Both the position numbers and the translations under genes were made by a program. The notes under the pieces were generated by a model. That model saw only the letters and a program-made list of their open reading frames with translations, had not been told where the DNA came from and searched no databases. A DNA stretch of 64,000 nucleotides from Pseudanabaena sp. FACHB-2040 (GTDB lineage: Bacteria; Cyanobacteriota; Cyanobacteriia; Phormidesmidales; Phormidesmidaceae): contig NZ_JACJQO010000013.1 of the NCBI RefSeq assembly GCF_014696715.1, positions 1-64,000 of the forward strand, given 5' to 3'. This document shows, one piece after another, positions 17,729 through 26,032 of this stretch. Numbering within the stretch: position 1 is the first letter of the stretch; the number at the start of each line of letters is the position of its first letter.

Positions 17729-18988
17729 ATGAAAATCAAGGCTAAGAGCGACACCTTGTTCAAACTCAAGCCCAAGCTGTCGAATGAGCTTTCTGCTACT
17801 GAGAAAGTATTCGTCAAAAATGGAACAGAGTTTGAGATTGAGTACTATGTTGATGTGGGCAGCAACCATTGGCAGATCGAACTTTTGGAGTCTGCCGTAG
17901 GCGACTCCAAGATAACGTCTTGGTATATTTTTCGGCCCGATTTTGAGCTAAAAACTCCAATTACGCTTAAAGTCGTTAGCGACACGCTCTTCAAGCTGGA
18001 GCCTAAACTATCGAGCGAACTCACAGATATCCAAAAAATCTTCGTCAAAAATGGGACTCAGTTTGAAGTCGCTTCTTATCTGCCTGCCGCCAGCAACCAC
18101 ACCCGGCTCGCTCTAGCCAATGCCACACTAGGCCCCAATAGGCTCAATAGCTGGTACGCCTATACCCCTGACATTAAGCTTCAGGGCGATCGCCAGGAGC
18201 TGAAGGTGGTCAGCGATACGCTGTTCAAAGCCGAACCAACGCTTTCGAGTGAACTGTCAGCCGCCGACAAGATCTTTGTTAAAAACGGAACAGTTTTTGA
18301 GCTCAGTTCCTACGGCGCAATCGAGAAAAACCACGTTAGAGTCGCGCTGCAAGGTGCTTTTCTCGGGCCTGGCAACCGCAACACCTGGTATGCCTACGCC
18401 CCAGATATTCAAATCAGCGGCAACATTCCTGGAAACAGACCGAACGATCAAAATTCTGCCGGGAGTGGGAGTAGCTCTCAACCTGCAAACCCTGTCAACC
18501 CTACAAACCCTGTTAACCCTGCCAATCCCGTTAACCTCGGTAAGGCTATGCGGTTTCCTGGCTTTGATGGGCTCTACTACACCAATAACCCCATCATTTG
18601 GACAACAGCTTACGGGGAGCGAGGGCACTTTACCTGGGGAGAAGCAACCCATGGAGGTACTCGCATCCCTGAAAACCAGGATGTAGTGTATGGCATGATT
18701 CGAGTAGCTAAAGCTCTGGAAGATATCCGCTACAGATTTGGTGGACGCCCCATGAGTATCAACTCCTGGTACCGACCCCCTGCTGTGAACGCGGCTGTAG
18801 GGGGCGCTAGTCAGTCTCGTCATTTAGCAGGAGATGCCGCAGACTTTGTCATCTCTGGATACCACCCCTACGATGTGTTCGACAAGCTAGACGCTTGGTG
18901 GGGCAACAAAGGTGGGCTAGCCAGCGCCTCAGTTTTTACTCATATTGATACACGGGGCTACCGTGCTCGCTGGTCCTACGGCTACTAA
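17729..18988 (+). CDS. Leaderless M15-type peptidase with three N-terminal repeat modules (copy 2)
   Basis: 419 residues from ATG 17729, 44 bases after copy 1, same architecture. Modules are at about 1-75, 79-153 and 157-231. An Asn-Pro-Val linker (NPVNPTNPVNPANPVN, about residues 255-270) precedes the M15_3-like domain (about 275-419). Zinc residues are SRHLAGDAADF (H365, D372) and THIDTRGYRARW (H405). The two proteins end in the same RGYRARWSYGY. The longer linker and an extra TTAYGERG loop distinguish it from copy 1. Again no signal peptide. It arose by tandem duplication; both copies look intact and therefore selected. Confidence 0.82.
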   Translation: MKIKAKSDTLFKLKPKLSNELSATEKVFVKNGTEFEIEYYVDVGSNHWQIELLESAVGDSKITSWYIFRPDFELKTPITLKVVSDTLFKLEPKLSSELTDIQKIFVKNGTQFEVASYLPAASNHTRLALANATLGPNRLNSWYAYTPDIKLQGDRQELKVVSDTLFKAEPTLSSELSAADKIFVKNGTVFELSSYGAIEKNHVRVALQGAFLGPGNRNTWYAYAPDIQISGNIPGNRPNDQNSAGSGSSSQPANPVNPTNPVNPANPVNLGKAMRFPGFDGLYYTNNPIIWTTAYGERGHFTWGEATHGGTRIPENQDVVYGMIRVAKALEDIRYRFGGRPMSINSWYRPPAVNAAVGGASQSRHLAGDAADFVISGYHPYDVFDKLDAWWGNKGGLASASVFTHIDTRGYRARWSYGY

Positions 18989-19048
18989 AACCAGATTCAG
19001 ATCGAAGATCTAAAACAAATTAATCTGATCAAATCTGTCACGTCTCTA

Positions 19049-19057
19049 TGCTATTCT
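19049..19057 (+). promoter_or_regulatory. Extended -10 promoter of tRNA-Pro
   Basis: TGCTATTCT is an extended -10 element (TGn-TATTCT) placed about 25 bases before the tRNA 5' end. No good -35 is seen, as expected for the extended -10 type. Confidence 0.5.
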
Positions 19058-19081
19058 AGGTAGGCGCGTGAGACGCGATAT

Positions 19082-19155
19082 CGGGGCGTAGCGCAGCTTG
19101 GTAGCGCACTACTTTGGGGTAGTAGGGGTCGCAGGTTCAAATCCTGTCGCTCCGA
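19082..19155 (+). tRNA. tRNA-Pro (GGG)
   Basis: 74 nt cloverleaf. Acceptor CGGGGCG pairs with CGCTCCG, with one G-T wobble. The D stem is GCGC/GCGC and the anticodon stem is CTACT/AGTAG around the loop TTGGGGT, giving anticodon GGG. The T arm is GCAGG-TTCAAAT-CCTGT. The CCA end is not encoded. No intron. Confidence 0.93.
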
Positions 19156-19280
19156 TAGCTAAAACCCAGCCATATGGCTGGGTTTCATGCTTTTAAAGGA
19201 GCCATTATTTTTGGGCCGGTACCCAGCGGTCATCGACACAAAACGATGTTTTCCCGTCTACCAGCGGCCAGGTTCGGTGA

Positions 19281-19937
19281 TCATTTCTGCTGTTCTAGTT
19301 GCTCTCGCACCCATTGTCTTATCGCTCGCCTTACCGCTAGCCTACCGCTGCTGCGATGGCTTTCAATCAATTGAGGCAATGTCTGAACTGCCAGCAAAGG
19401 AAACACAAGGCTGCGCTTAGCCAGCACATAATCAGTGTTTTGCAGGTGATAGATCTTCAGTGCTCCGCTGTCGTAATACCACAGCTCGGGCACCCCCAAT
19501 CGTGCATAGATAGGAAAGCGATCCAGGGATTTGCTGGTGATGTCAATTTCAAGGGCCAGATCGGGGGGTGGGTCTTGATTGAGGTCAAAGTTTAGTTTGC
19601 CGCGAACCAGCGCTTCGTTCTGAAAATAGAAGCAGTTATCAGGTTCTAACCCAGCTTGTTTGACTTCGCGCCGCCAGGTTGTAGAGCCGTAGCTCTCATA
19701 GTTAATATCTAGTTCCTCAGCAATGTCTTTAACAGCATCGCTAAGGGTTTCTTTAAAGTACTCATGCTCTGGTAGCGGTGTCATAACTTCTAACCTGCCC
19801 CGGTCATAAGCAATTCGGCTACTCCGGCGTTCTCCCAACTCGTCTAAAATCGCCTCAAGCGTAGACCAACTCACATCATTGAGCAGCAGGGATTGACCTG
19901 GCGGAACTTCCAACTGTCGAAGCTTCAACGTAACCAT
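19281..19937 (-). CDS. Uma2 family endonuclease (PD-(D/E)XK superfamily)
   Basis: 218 residues from ATG 19937. The Uma2/DUF820 signature is clear: SRIAYDRGRLEVMTPLPEHE, an invariant PDLALEIDITSKSLDR strand with the D...E-x-D/K catalytic pattern, and YARLGVPELWYYD. These proteins are greatly expanded in cyanobacteria; their biological role is unclear and many may be domesticated from mobile elements. It lies between two tRNA genes, next to integrase remains, which fits a mobile history. A second member is at 37760-38401. Confidence 0.88.
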   Translation of the reverse strand: MVTLKLRQLEVPPGQSLLLNDVSWSTLEAILDELGERRSSRIAYDRGRLEVMTPLPEHEYFKETLSDAVKDIAEELDINYESYGSTTWRREVKQAGLEPDNCFYFQNEALVRGKLNFDLNQDPPPDLALEIDITSKSLDRFPIYARLGVPELWYYDSGALKIYHLQNTDYVLAKRSLVFPLLAVQTLPQLIESHRSSGRLAVRRAIRQWVREQLEQQK

Positions 19938-20199
19938 CGAAGTACTCCCAACTAGGGGAATGAGTATGCCTCAATCTTAGGTGATCTATTAAGTGAGAAA
20001 GGTTGCAAATACAGTGCTGTTAGGCGGCGAACTTGCGATCGCTCAGCGCCACATACGCGCCATCTGCCGTATTGCTTACCAGCGTTACCGGATTGTTGGT
20101 AGGTAAGACATTGCTCTCCCAGTTGCCTAAATGCGTTGCGGGCCCTCAACCGGCTGCGCGTGTTGCGCGTGTTGTCCGAGCCACCTGTAGCAGCGGCTC

Positions 20200-20470
20200 C
20201 ACCGTCAACTCCGCAGCAGGTGACAACTTGTTAAATGGCTGCCGGTAGTCAGTTTTCCAGGTTGTTGCTCTGCCAACAACAGGCCTCGCGCATTAGCAGG
20301 CAGGCCCAAAGCGATGCACTGCTGAGGGGCGATCTTTCACACTGTCAGGACAGGTGGGAAAGTGCCCCGCACAAGAGGGCTCGCTCCACCTAGGCGATGC
20401 GACAGGGAATCTTAGCAGCCTTGAGCCTGCTATTGGCTCGGTTGATGCGCTCGTTGAAGTCCACTGAAAC
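20200..20470 (-). pseudogene. Frameshifted N-terminal remnant of a site-specific integrase
   Basis: Minus-strand pieces in different frames read DFNERINRANSRLKAAKIP, then, after a shift, SPLVRGTFPPVLTV, a stop, and APQQCIALGLPANARGLLLA followed by EQQPGKLTTGSHL. This order resembles the N-terminus of cyanobacterial phage-type integrases: a helix with NxRLKxAxIP, an LRGTFPP strand, an xQQxIxLGxPANAxGLxxAE segment. The match is from memory of the family, not a search. It lies about 150 bases beyond the 3' end of tRNA-Cys, the classic attachment side for such enzymes. No catalytic domain is found, so the gene is dead. Confidence 0.5.
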
Positions 20471-20513
20471 CGTTGCCTAAAATTTGGCCTAAATTCTGCC
20501 CTCAGTTATCTAT

Positions 20514-20551
20514 AACCAGCTACAAATAACAAAACCAGCTACAAATAACAA
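20514..20551 (+). repeat. Tandem 19-bp direct repeat
   Basis: AACCAGCTACAAATAACAA occurs twice back to back (20514-20532 and 20533-20551), exact. It sits between the integrase remnant and tRNA-Cys and could be a leftover of an attachment or arm-binding site, or simple slippage. Confidence 0.8.
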
Positions 20552-20624
20552 CATGCCAAAAAGGGCAAAACCGAAAACGCCTGATAAAAGGGACGTTCTC
20601 AGCTGAAAATTTGCGCTTTAATGA

Positions 20625-20695
<71 letters not shown>

Positions 20696-20710
20696 GCATT
20701 TCAATTTCTT

Positions 20711-20719
20711 ACTATATCA
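20711..20719 (-). promoter_or_regulatory. Extended -10 promoter of tRNA-Cys
   Basis: On the minus strand the sequence reads TGATATAGT, a TGn plus TATAGT hexamer, about 16-24 bases before the tRNA start. It abuts the end of the fructosamine kinase gene. Confidence 0.45.
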
Positions 20720-20722
20720 AAC

Positions 20723-21586
20723 TTAGCTCAACAACTGATCAATCATCCGATTTGCTTGAGATGCGTAGCCGCCGCCAAAGAGGTTGAAGTGGTTGAGGAT
20801 GTGATAGAGGTTGTAGAGAATCTTGCGCTGAGGGTAGCCTTCGTCGAGTGGATAGGCTGCGTTGTAGCCTCTATAGAAAGCGGGGTGAAAGCTGCCGAAC
20901 AGTTCACTCATAGCGATGTCTACTTCGCGATCGCCGTAGTAAGTTGCCGGATCGAGAATCACGGGTTCGCCTGCTTTTGTGACTGAGGTGTTGCCTGACC
21001 AGAGATCGCCATGCACAAGAGATGGAGTGGGGGTGTGTCCTGCAAGCAGGGTCGGCACTGCTGTTAGCAGTTCTTCCTGCCGGGGAAAATGGCCGCCGCG
21101 TCGATGGGCTAACTGAAACTGGTAGCGCAGCCGATGTTCTCGGTAGAATTCTACCCAGTCTTGAGTCCAGGGGTTGCGCTGGGGTGTTTCGCCAATGGTG
21201 TTGTTGCGGTCCCAACCAAAACCTTGGGGGCTGGTGACGCGGTGCATAACTGCCAGGTTCTCGCCCATGCGCTGCCAGGCCTGTTCGCTGCCATAGCCGA
21301 ACTCGAGCCAATCTAGCACGATAAAAGCGGAACTTTCAGCGACTCCCCAACAGATTGGGCGCGGCACCTGAATAGTTTGGCTGTCGTAAATTTCCTTGAG
21401 GCCCAGCGCTTCGGCTTCAAACATGCCCATCTGGGTTGCTGCATTAAGCTTAACGAAGTAGCTTTGTGACCCATCGGTGATGCGGTATGCCTGATTGATG
21501 CACCCCCCACCTATCGAATGCTGGGCTTGCACGGTGAAGGGCTGCCCGGTTGCCTGACTAATTTGCTCTGCAATTGAGGTCCACAT
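20723..21586 (-). CDS. Fructosamine kinase family protein
   Basis: 287 residues from ATG 21586; the frame extends two codons to a TTG. It has an aminoglycoside-phosphotransferase-like fold: glycine loop IGGGCINQAYRI, catalytic loop SLVHGDLWSGNT with its Asp, and metal-binding ILDPATYYGDREVDIAMSELFG. This matches the fructosamine-3-kinase/ketosamine-kinase family, which phosphorylates glycated amines so that they decompose (protein deglycation). It is cytoplasmic. It is followed on the same strand by tRNA-Cys and preceded by the M16 protease gene at a gap of 10 bases, so the two may form an operon. Confidence 0.9.
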   Translation of the reverse strand: MWTSIAEQISQATGQPFTVQAQHSIGGGCINQAYRITDGSQSYFVKLNAATQMGMFEAEALGLKEIYDSQTIQVPRPICWGVAESSAFIVLDWLEFGYGSEQAWQRMGENLAVMHRVTSPQGFGWDRNNTIGETPQRNPWTQDWVEFYREHRLRYQFQLAHRRGGHFPRQEELLTAVPTLLAGHTPTPSLVHGDLWSGNTSVTKAGEPVILDPATYYGDREVDIAMSELFGSFHPAFYRGYNAAYPLDEGYPQRKILYNLYHILNHFNLFGGGYASQANRMIDQLLS

Positions 21587-21596
21587 AGGCAACTGT

Positions 21597-22922
21597 CTAA
21601 GCCGGACGGAGGGTCACCAGGCCGTAGGCGTCTGGGATGAGGTATTGCTGCGCTGCCAGCTGAATGTGCGTCGCTTCTAGGCCCTGGATTTTGGCGGGGT
21701 AATCTAGAGCGTAGCCGACATCACCGGTGAGGGTGTGGTAGTAGCCATACAGGCCAGCGCGATCGCTTGGGGTTTCGGACCCAAAGACGTAGCGGTTGGC
21801 TACCTGGGTGCGAACTCGGCTAAGTTCGGATTCGGTGATGGGGGTATTGCAGATGGCAGCAATGTGATGTGCGATCGCATCCTCCACCACCTCCAAATTT
21901 TCCACCGGCACCTGGGCCGACACATTAAACACGCCCTGCTGCCCATAGGTCATATTGCTGGCCGAAATGCTGCTAACCAGGCCCCGCTCCTCCCGCAGGT
22001 CGCGCACCAACCGCGACGTGCGGCCCTGACCCAAAATTGATGCCAGGATATCCAGCGCGTAAGTTTCTTCTAAATCCCTCAGGCCAGGCACCCGCCAGCT
22101 CATAATCAAACGCGCCTGCTGCAGACTGCTATCGGCATAATCTGCCCGTCGAATGCAGTCAAAGGGCGCTTCTGGTTTAGGCGCAGTCCAAGTTTCAAAC
22201 TGCTTTAGAGACAGACCAGATGCGACTGCCCAGTCATGGCCATAGCGCTCCAGTTGGGCCTGTTCAAACGCCTCTGCCACCACCTCAATTAAAGTATCCA
22301 CAGGCAAATTACCCACCGCAACAGCCGTCATAGAGCGAGGCTGGTACCAAGTGCGGTGGAAATCTCGCATTTGCTGAGGCTGCAGCTGCTCAATGACGGC
22401 TGCAGGCCCCAAGACCGGGCGGCGGTAAGGCAGCCGATCAAAGGCCATCTCCATAGATCGATAGAAAGTGCGGCGGCGGGGGTTGTCCTCAGCCTGCCGA
22501 ATTTCCTCCAGAATGACGGGTCGCTCCCGCTCAAAATCCTCATCAGCCAGACGCGGATTTAGAACCATCTGAATTTGCAGCGGGGCTAGGGCAGCAAAGT
22601 CCTTAGGGGCCGCCGTGATGTAGTAGTGGGTATAGTCTTGGCTGGTAGCCGCATTGGTCACAGCGCCTCGCCCCTCAATCAGCCGCTCAAACTCACCGCT
22701 TTGCAATGCTGGGGTGCCCTTAAAAATCATGTGCTCTAGAAAGTGAGCCATGCCATTAATAGGGTCTGATTCAATCGCTGAGCCAACCCGCAACCAAATG
22801 CTCAGGTTGATTGCCTCAATTGGCATCTGCTCGGCAATAATGGTGAGCCCATTGGGCAACTGACGAATGGTTGGAGCCACTAGGCCCGCGATGGGAGCGG
22901 CAAAAGCCGTTGAAATAGGCAT
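21597..22922 (-). CDS. M16 family zinc protease (processing-peptidase-like)
   Basis: 441 residues from ATG 22922. The inverted zinc motif HXXEH is present as MAHFLEHMIFKGT (H60, E63, H64), with the distal glutamate in LEEIRQAEDNPRRR. The C-terminal half has the family's second, inactive-type domain (LIMSWRVPGLRDLEETYALDILASILGQGRTSRLVRDLREE). The N-terminus is hydrophobic but not a clear signal peptide. M16 enzymes degrade peptides, and some cyanobacterial members act as heterodimers with an inactive partner, which is not seen nearby. The gene lies just upstream of the fructosamine kinase. Confidence 0.9.
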   Translation of the reverse strand: MPISTAFAAPIAGLVAPTIRQLPNGLTIIAEQMPIEAINLSIWLRVGSAIESDPINGMAHFLEHMIFKGTPALQSGEFERLIEGRGAVTNAATSQDYTHYYITAAPKDFAALAPLQIQMVLNPRLADEDFERERPVILEEIRQAEDNPRRRTFYRSMEMAFDRLPYRRPVLGPAAVIEQLQPQQMRDFHRTWYQPRSMTAVAVGNLPVDTLIEVVAEAFEQAQLERYGHDWAVASGLSLKQFETWTAPKPEAPFDCIRRADYADSSLQQARLIMSWRVPGLRDLEETYALDILASILGQGRTSRLVRDLREERGLVSSISASNMTYGQQGVFNVSAQVPVENLEVVEDAIAHHIAAICNTPITESELSRVRTQVANRYVFGSETPSDRAGLYGYYHTLTGDVGYALDYPAKIQGLEATHIQLAAQQYLIPDAYGLVTLRPA

Positions 22923-23312
22923 AGGATTCTCAGGGTGCCTGCGTCTTCACCTATCTTAATCCTTGAACTTCCAGTGGTGGCTCTTGCCTTTCTTAGAATC
23001 TCAGCCGATCACGGGCAACAACGGCAAATCTGAGCAGTTATTGCCTTTTTTAGATTTGGGCGGCTTTAGACAATCCGATTACAGCGTTGCCTGGTTTAGG
23101 CCAATACAGGAGGTCCGCTGTAGAGTTCCCCTGAGCTTCGCGTATGGTCAGCTCTCAGCAATTCCACCTCAAAGCAGACAGGGGAGCTCCTAAGCTCACA
23201 CCTTAGAAGATTAGAAAACACGACAACTCTCCAAGAATTTATCCATAAAGACGTTCTCCAGCGGAAAAAGTACTGTAAATTCCTGGATATAACGTCTTCA
23301 GGGAGATGAAGC
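22923..23312. other. Intergenic region between M16 protease and lysozyme genes
   Basis: A divergent intergenic stretch with no supported gene. It contains GGCAA...TTGCCTTTTTT (about 23016-23050), a weak terminator-like element, and the strong leader hairpin at 23248-23298 ahead of the lysozyme gene. Confidence 0.5.
23248..23298 (+). promoter_or_regulatory. Leader hairpin ahead of the lysozyme gene
   Basis: AAGACGTT (23248-23255) pairs with AACGTCTT (23291-23298). After a small internal loop TCCAG (23257-23261) pairs with CTGGA (23283-23287), with a ~21-base loop. The structure ends just before the Shine-Dalgarno AGGGAGA and the ATG at 23313, so folding could govern ribosome access. Confidence 0.5.
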
Positions 23313-24044
23313 ATGGGGACCTGGATTAAGGAAACCGATAAAGCTATTTACTTGATGCAGGGTGGATATTGGATTTCAAGAATCTCAAAATATCCCTCAA
23401 ACGCAAACCCAAAAGAACAAGTACTCAACATCTCTGGCCTGCGCTCCTGGTTCATGCGCGATGACTACCCCAAAGCCATGACCGTTTCCATCGGCACAGG
23501 AACCCCCGAACCTGAGCCAATGCCACCCCTGCCGCCCACCCCGCCCCCTGTCCCACCAACTACTCCACCGGCCTCAGGGGCCCGCCAAACCAATGCTGCT
23601 GGCGTAGAAATTATTAAGCACTTTGAAGGAGTACGTCTAAAGGCCTATCAAGACTCAGTTGGCGTCTGGACGATTGGCTACGGTCACACCTCAGCAGCCG
23701 GTGCCCCCAATGTCACCCCTGGCCTAACGATCACGCAAGCCGAGGCTGAAAACATCCTAAAGCGAGATCTGGGGCTGTTTGAGCGCGGCGTGATTGATGC
23801 CGTCAAAGTAACCGTTAACGAAAACCAGTTCTCCTCTCTAGTGTCTTTCTCTTTTAATGTGGGGTTGGGCAATTTGCGAAGCTCCACGCTTTTGAGAAAG
23901 CTCAACGCTGGAGACTACAGTGGTGCAGCCAATGAGTTTCCCCGCTGGGTCAATGCAGGCGGGCAGCAGCTCCCTGGCTTAGTCAGGCGGCGCAATGCAG
24001 AGCGAGCCCTTTTCCTCAGCCAAAACTATCGCGCCTTTATGTAG
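23313..24044 (+). CDS. GH24 (T4/lambdoid-type) lysozyme with an N-terminal unknown module
   Basis: 243 residues from ATG 23313, SD AGGGAGA. Residues about 92-240 are a GH24 muramidase: [20 protein letters not shown] then TIGYGHT, giving the E105-D114-T120 triad with T4-lysozyme spacing. The segment [24 protein letters not shown] is typical of phage endolysins. Residues 1-60 form a small tryptophan-containing domain I do not recognise, joined by a Pro-rich linker (about 64-87). No signal peptide or SAR helix, so export would need a holin, lysis or a non-classical route. It overlaps the end of bioB by 8 bases on the opposite strand. Possibly of phage origin. Confidence 0.88.
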   Translation: MGTWIKETDKAIYLMQGGYWISRISKYPSNANPKEQVLNISGLRSWFMRDDYPKAMTVSIGTGTPEPEPMPPLPPTPPPVPPTTPPASGARQTNAAGVEIIKHFEGVRLKAYQDSVGVWTIGYGHTSAAGAPNVTPGLTITQAEAENILKRDLGLFERGVIDAVKVTVNENQFSSLVSFSFNVGLGNLRSSTLLRKLNAGDYSGAANEFPRWVNAGGQQLPGLVRRRNAERALFLSQNYRAFM

Positions 24045-25065
24045 CGCTAATCGGAGAGCCATCTGGCGCTTCGAGAACAAACCCCATGTCTCGAATCATC
24101 TCAAAATCAGCTTGGGCTGCCTGACCGGGCGTGGTCAGGTAGTCCCCGACAAAAATAGAGTTAGCCGCATACAGGCCCAGAGGCTGCAAGTGGCGTAGGT
24201 GAACCTCCCGCCCCCCGGCAATGCGAATCTCTTGAGAGGGCAACAGCAGGCGAAACAGACACAAAATGCGTAGACACTGACGCGGAGTGAGCGTGTTTTG
24301 TTCTGAAAAAGGCGTGCCGGGAATAGGAATCAAAAAGTTTAGGGGCACGCTGGTCACGTTCATCTGCCGCAGGGAAAGGGCCAGATCAATCACGTCATCG
24401 TCTGACTCACCCATGCCCAAAATGCCGCCGGAGCAAGTGGTGATGCCAGCGGCCTGAACCGCTTGAACTGTGTCTACTCGATCTTGAAAAGTGTGGGTTG
24501 TGCAGACAGACTCGTGGTAGTTCTCCGCCGTATTGAGATTATGGTTAACCCGATCAACCCCAGCAGCAGCCAGTCGGCGAGTCTGATCTGCATCTAAAAG
24601 CCCTAGACAAGCGCAGATTTTCATAGGGTAGCGAGACTTCACTGTCTGCACAGCCTCTAGCACCTGGTTAAAAACACGCTCTGAGGGAGATCGCCCTGAA
24701 ATCACCATGCAGAAGGTGCCAGCCTGGAGCGTATGAGCCCGCTCAGCGGCTGCCAAAATTTGCTCCTGGGCCATCAAGGGATACTTCTCAATTTCAGCCC
24801 CAGAAATCTTCGACTGGGAACAGTAGTGGCAGTCCTCTGGGCACAGACCGCTTTGGGCGTTGAGTAGAAAATGTAGCCGTACTCGATTTCCCCAGTAGTG
24901 CCGCCGCACCCGGTAAGCTGCCGCCAGCTGGTCTAAAAGCTGGGCGTTGGGAGCCTGTAATACAGCGCGAGCCGCTTCCCGGCTGATCAGGTCACCTGCT
25001 AGAGCCTGCTGAGCTAGTTGAGTCCAATCGACTGAGGGAGCCACTACTGAGTTCATTCGTTTCAA
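24037..25065 (-). CDS. bioB: Biotin synthase
   Basis: 342 residues from ATG 25065. Radical-SAM enzyme inserting sulfur into dethiobiotin to give biotin. The cluster motif CX3CX2C is C75-C79-C82 in [13 protein letters not shown]. The sequence [18 protein letters not shown] and the [32 protein letters not shown] ending are BioB signatures, including the Arg that binds the [2Fe-2S] cluster. Other bio genes are absent here. A hairpin terminator separates it from the DUF4330 gene upstream. Confidence 0.97.
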   Translation of the reverse strand: MKRMNSVVAPSVDWTQLAQQALAGDLISREAARAVLQAPNAQLLDQLAAAYRVRRHYWGNRVRLHFLLNAQSGLCPEDCHYCSQSKISGAEIEKYPLMAQEQILAAAERAHTLQAGTFCMVISGRSPSERVFNQVLEAVQTVKSRYPMKICACLGLLDADQTRRLAAAGVDRVNHNLNTAENYHESVCTTHTFQDRVDTVQAVQAAGITTCSGGILGMGESDDDVIDLALSLRQMNVTSVPLNFLIPIPGTPFSEQNTLTPRQCLRILCLFRLLLPSQEIRIAGGREVHLRHLQPLGLYAANSIFVGDYLTTPGQAAQADFEMIRDMGFVLEAPDGSPISAT

Positions 25066-25132
25066 GCTGTTATTAGAGTGCCAACTAATAGGCTAATACG
25101 CTGCCGTAGCGGGTTAGCCAAAACATTGAAAA

Positions 25133-25152
25133 AGACGCGCCCAGGCGCGTCT
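25133..25152 (-). terminator. Rho-independent terminator after DUF4330 gene
   Basis: AGACGCGCC and GGCGCGTCT form a 9-bp GC-rich stem with a 2-base loop. Read on the minus strand it is followed by TTTTTCAATGTTTT, the U-tract expected for intrinsic termination of the DUF4330 transcript before bioB. On the plus strand an A-rich tract follows instead. Confidence 0.75.
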
Positions 25153-25217
25153 CTCTAAAAAAACGGCTGCGGGCGCTGGCCCACTTACTGACCCAAGTTG
25201 AGGCGATGGCCTACTGA

Positions 25218-25757
25218 CTAGGAGGCAGGTTCTAGAACGCGCACGCCAACGGTACTGGTAAAGAAGTTATAGAACTCACCTTCTACCTCAATCTGAGTAC
25301 CGACCTTGACCTTGCTGTTACCAAAAACTGCACCATCGCTGGTGATCTGGGCATCTCCGGTCAGGGTCATCAGCATGTCAACGGTGTACCCCAATTCGGG
25401 CCGAGGGTCGGGGTAAGACTTCACTGTACCGTCGGGCTGGGGAACGGCAACACTGCGGGGCAACAGCTTAACTTCCTTGATGCCGACCTTGCCATAGGGC
25501 TGGTTACGAATAATAACGTTGGTCGTCTCTGAGTTTTGCAGGGTGTTAAACAGCCCTTGTGGATCGGCAACGGTCAGCCCCCGAACCATCACATCCACCT
25601 CGATTGGTTTGGTTACGGCCCCCATCTGAGCAACCGAACCGGAGGTGCCAGGATAGAAGAAAATGCCGACTAGCGCCACCAGGATAATTAGAGCTGCACC
25701 TAAATCGAGGAGGCTGATCTTACCGAATAGCCGCCCTTTTGTATCTAAAAGCTTCAT
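25218..25757 (-). CDS. DUF4330 family membrane-anchored protein
   Basis: 179 residues from ATG 25757 (MKLLDTKGRLFGKISLLDL); the frame is open a further 13 codons. One N-terminal membrane helix (ALIILVALVGIFFY), then a periplasmic domain of about 145 residues with beta-rich pattern (VDVMVRGLTVADPQ...VGIKEVKLLPRSVAVPQPDG...ELGYTVDMLMTLTGDA). This matches DUF4330, found in cyanobacteria next to various envelope genes and without known function. Transcription likely ends at the 25133-25152 hairpin. Confidence 0.78.
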   Translation of the reverse strand: MKLLDTKGRLFGKISLLDLGAALIILVALVGIFFYPGTSGSVAQMGAVTKPIEVDVMVRGLTVADPQGLFNTLQNSETTNVIIRNQPYGKVGIKEVKLLPRSVAVPQPDGTVKSYPDPRPELGYTVDMLMTLTGDAQITSDGAVFGNSKVKVGTQIEVEGEFYNFFTSTVGVRVLEPAS

Positions 25758-26032
25758 ATTGACCTGCCCAACCTGCCCAGAACAATAAGTGGCCAATCGG
25801 CCTCCAGATTGAGGAGAGCCGAGTCGTTACTATTGAAGCATAGGCAGGCACTTTTGATCGTCTGTTGCTGTCTCTTAAACTATAGGAGTAGCCCGTGGAA
25901 TCTTCCGGGAACTCTAAAATTAGATGATTTTAGAGGATTTGTGAGCTGATAAGTCAGCACCAGCTATCATCCCTCTTGCATCTCTAAACATTCTTTTGCC
26001 TGCTCTTTCGTCCTTCCTCACCGCACGGTCCC

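Noticed and set aside
18480-18540. Repeating AAYCCYGTYAAYCC pattern, at first glance a short repeat array
   Set aside because: It is an in-frame Asn-Pro-Val linker of the second M15 protein, not CRISPR; no spacer-repeat structure was found anywhere in the window.
19959-20160. Short open pieces on the minus strand, including a 40-codon frame ending ALSDRKFAA near 20027
   Set aside because: It reads somewhat protein-like but has no start, is very short and lies in decayed sequence; not called as a gene.
22963-23193. 76-codon frame upstream of the lysozyme gene
   Set aside because: Poor start, no recognisable domain, and it overlaps terminator-like and leader elements; composition is that of non-coding sequence.
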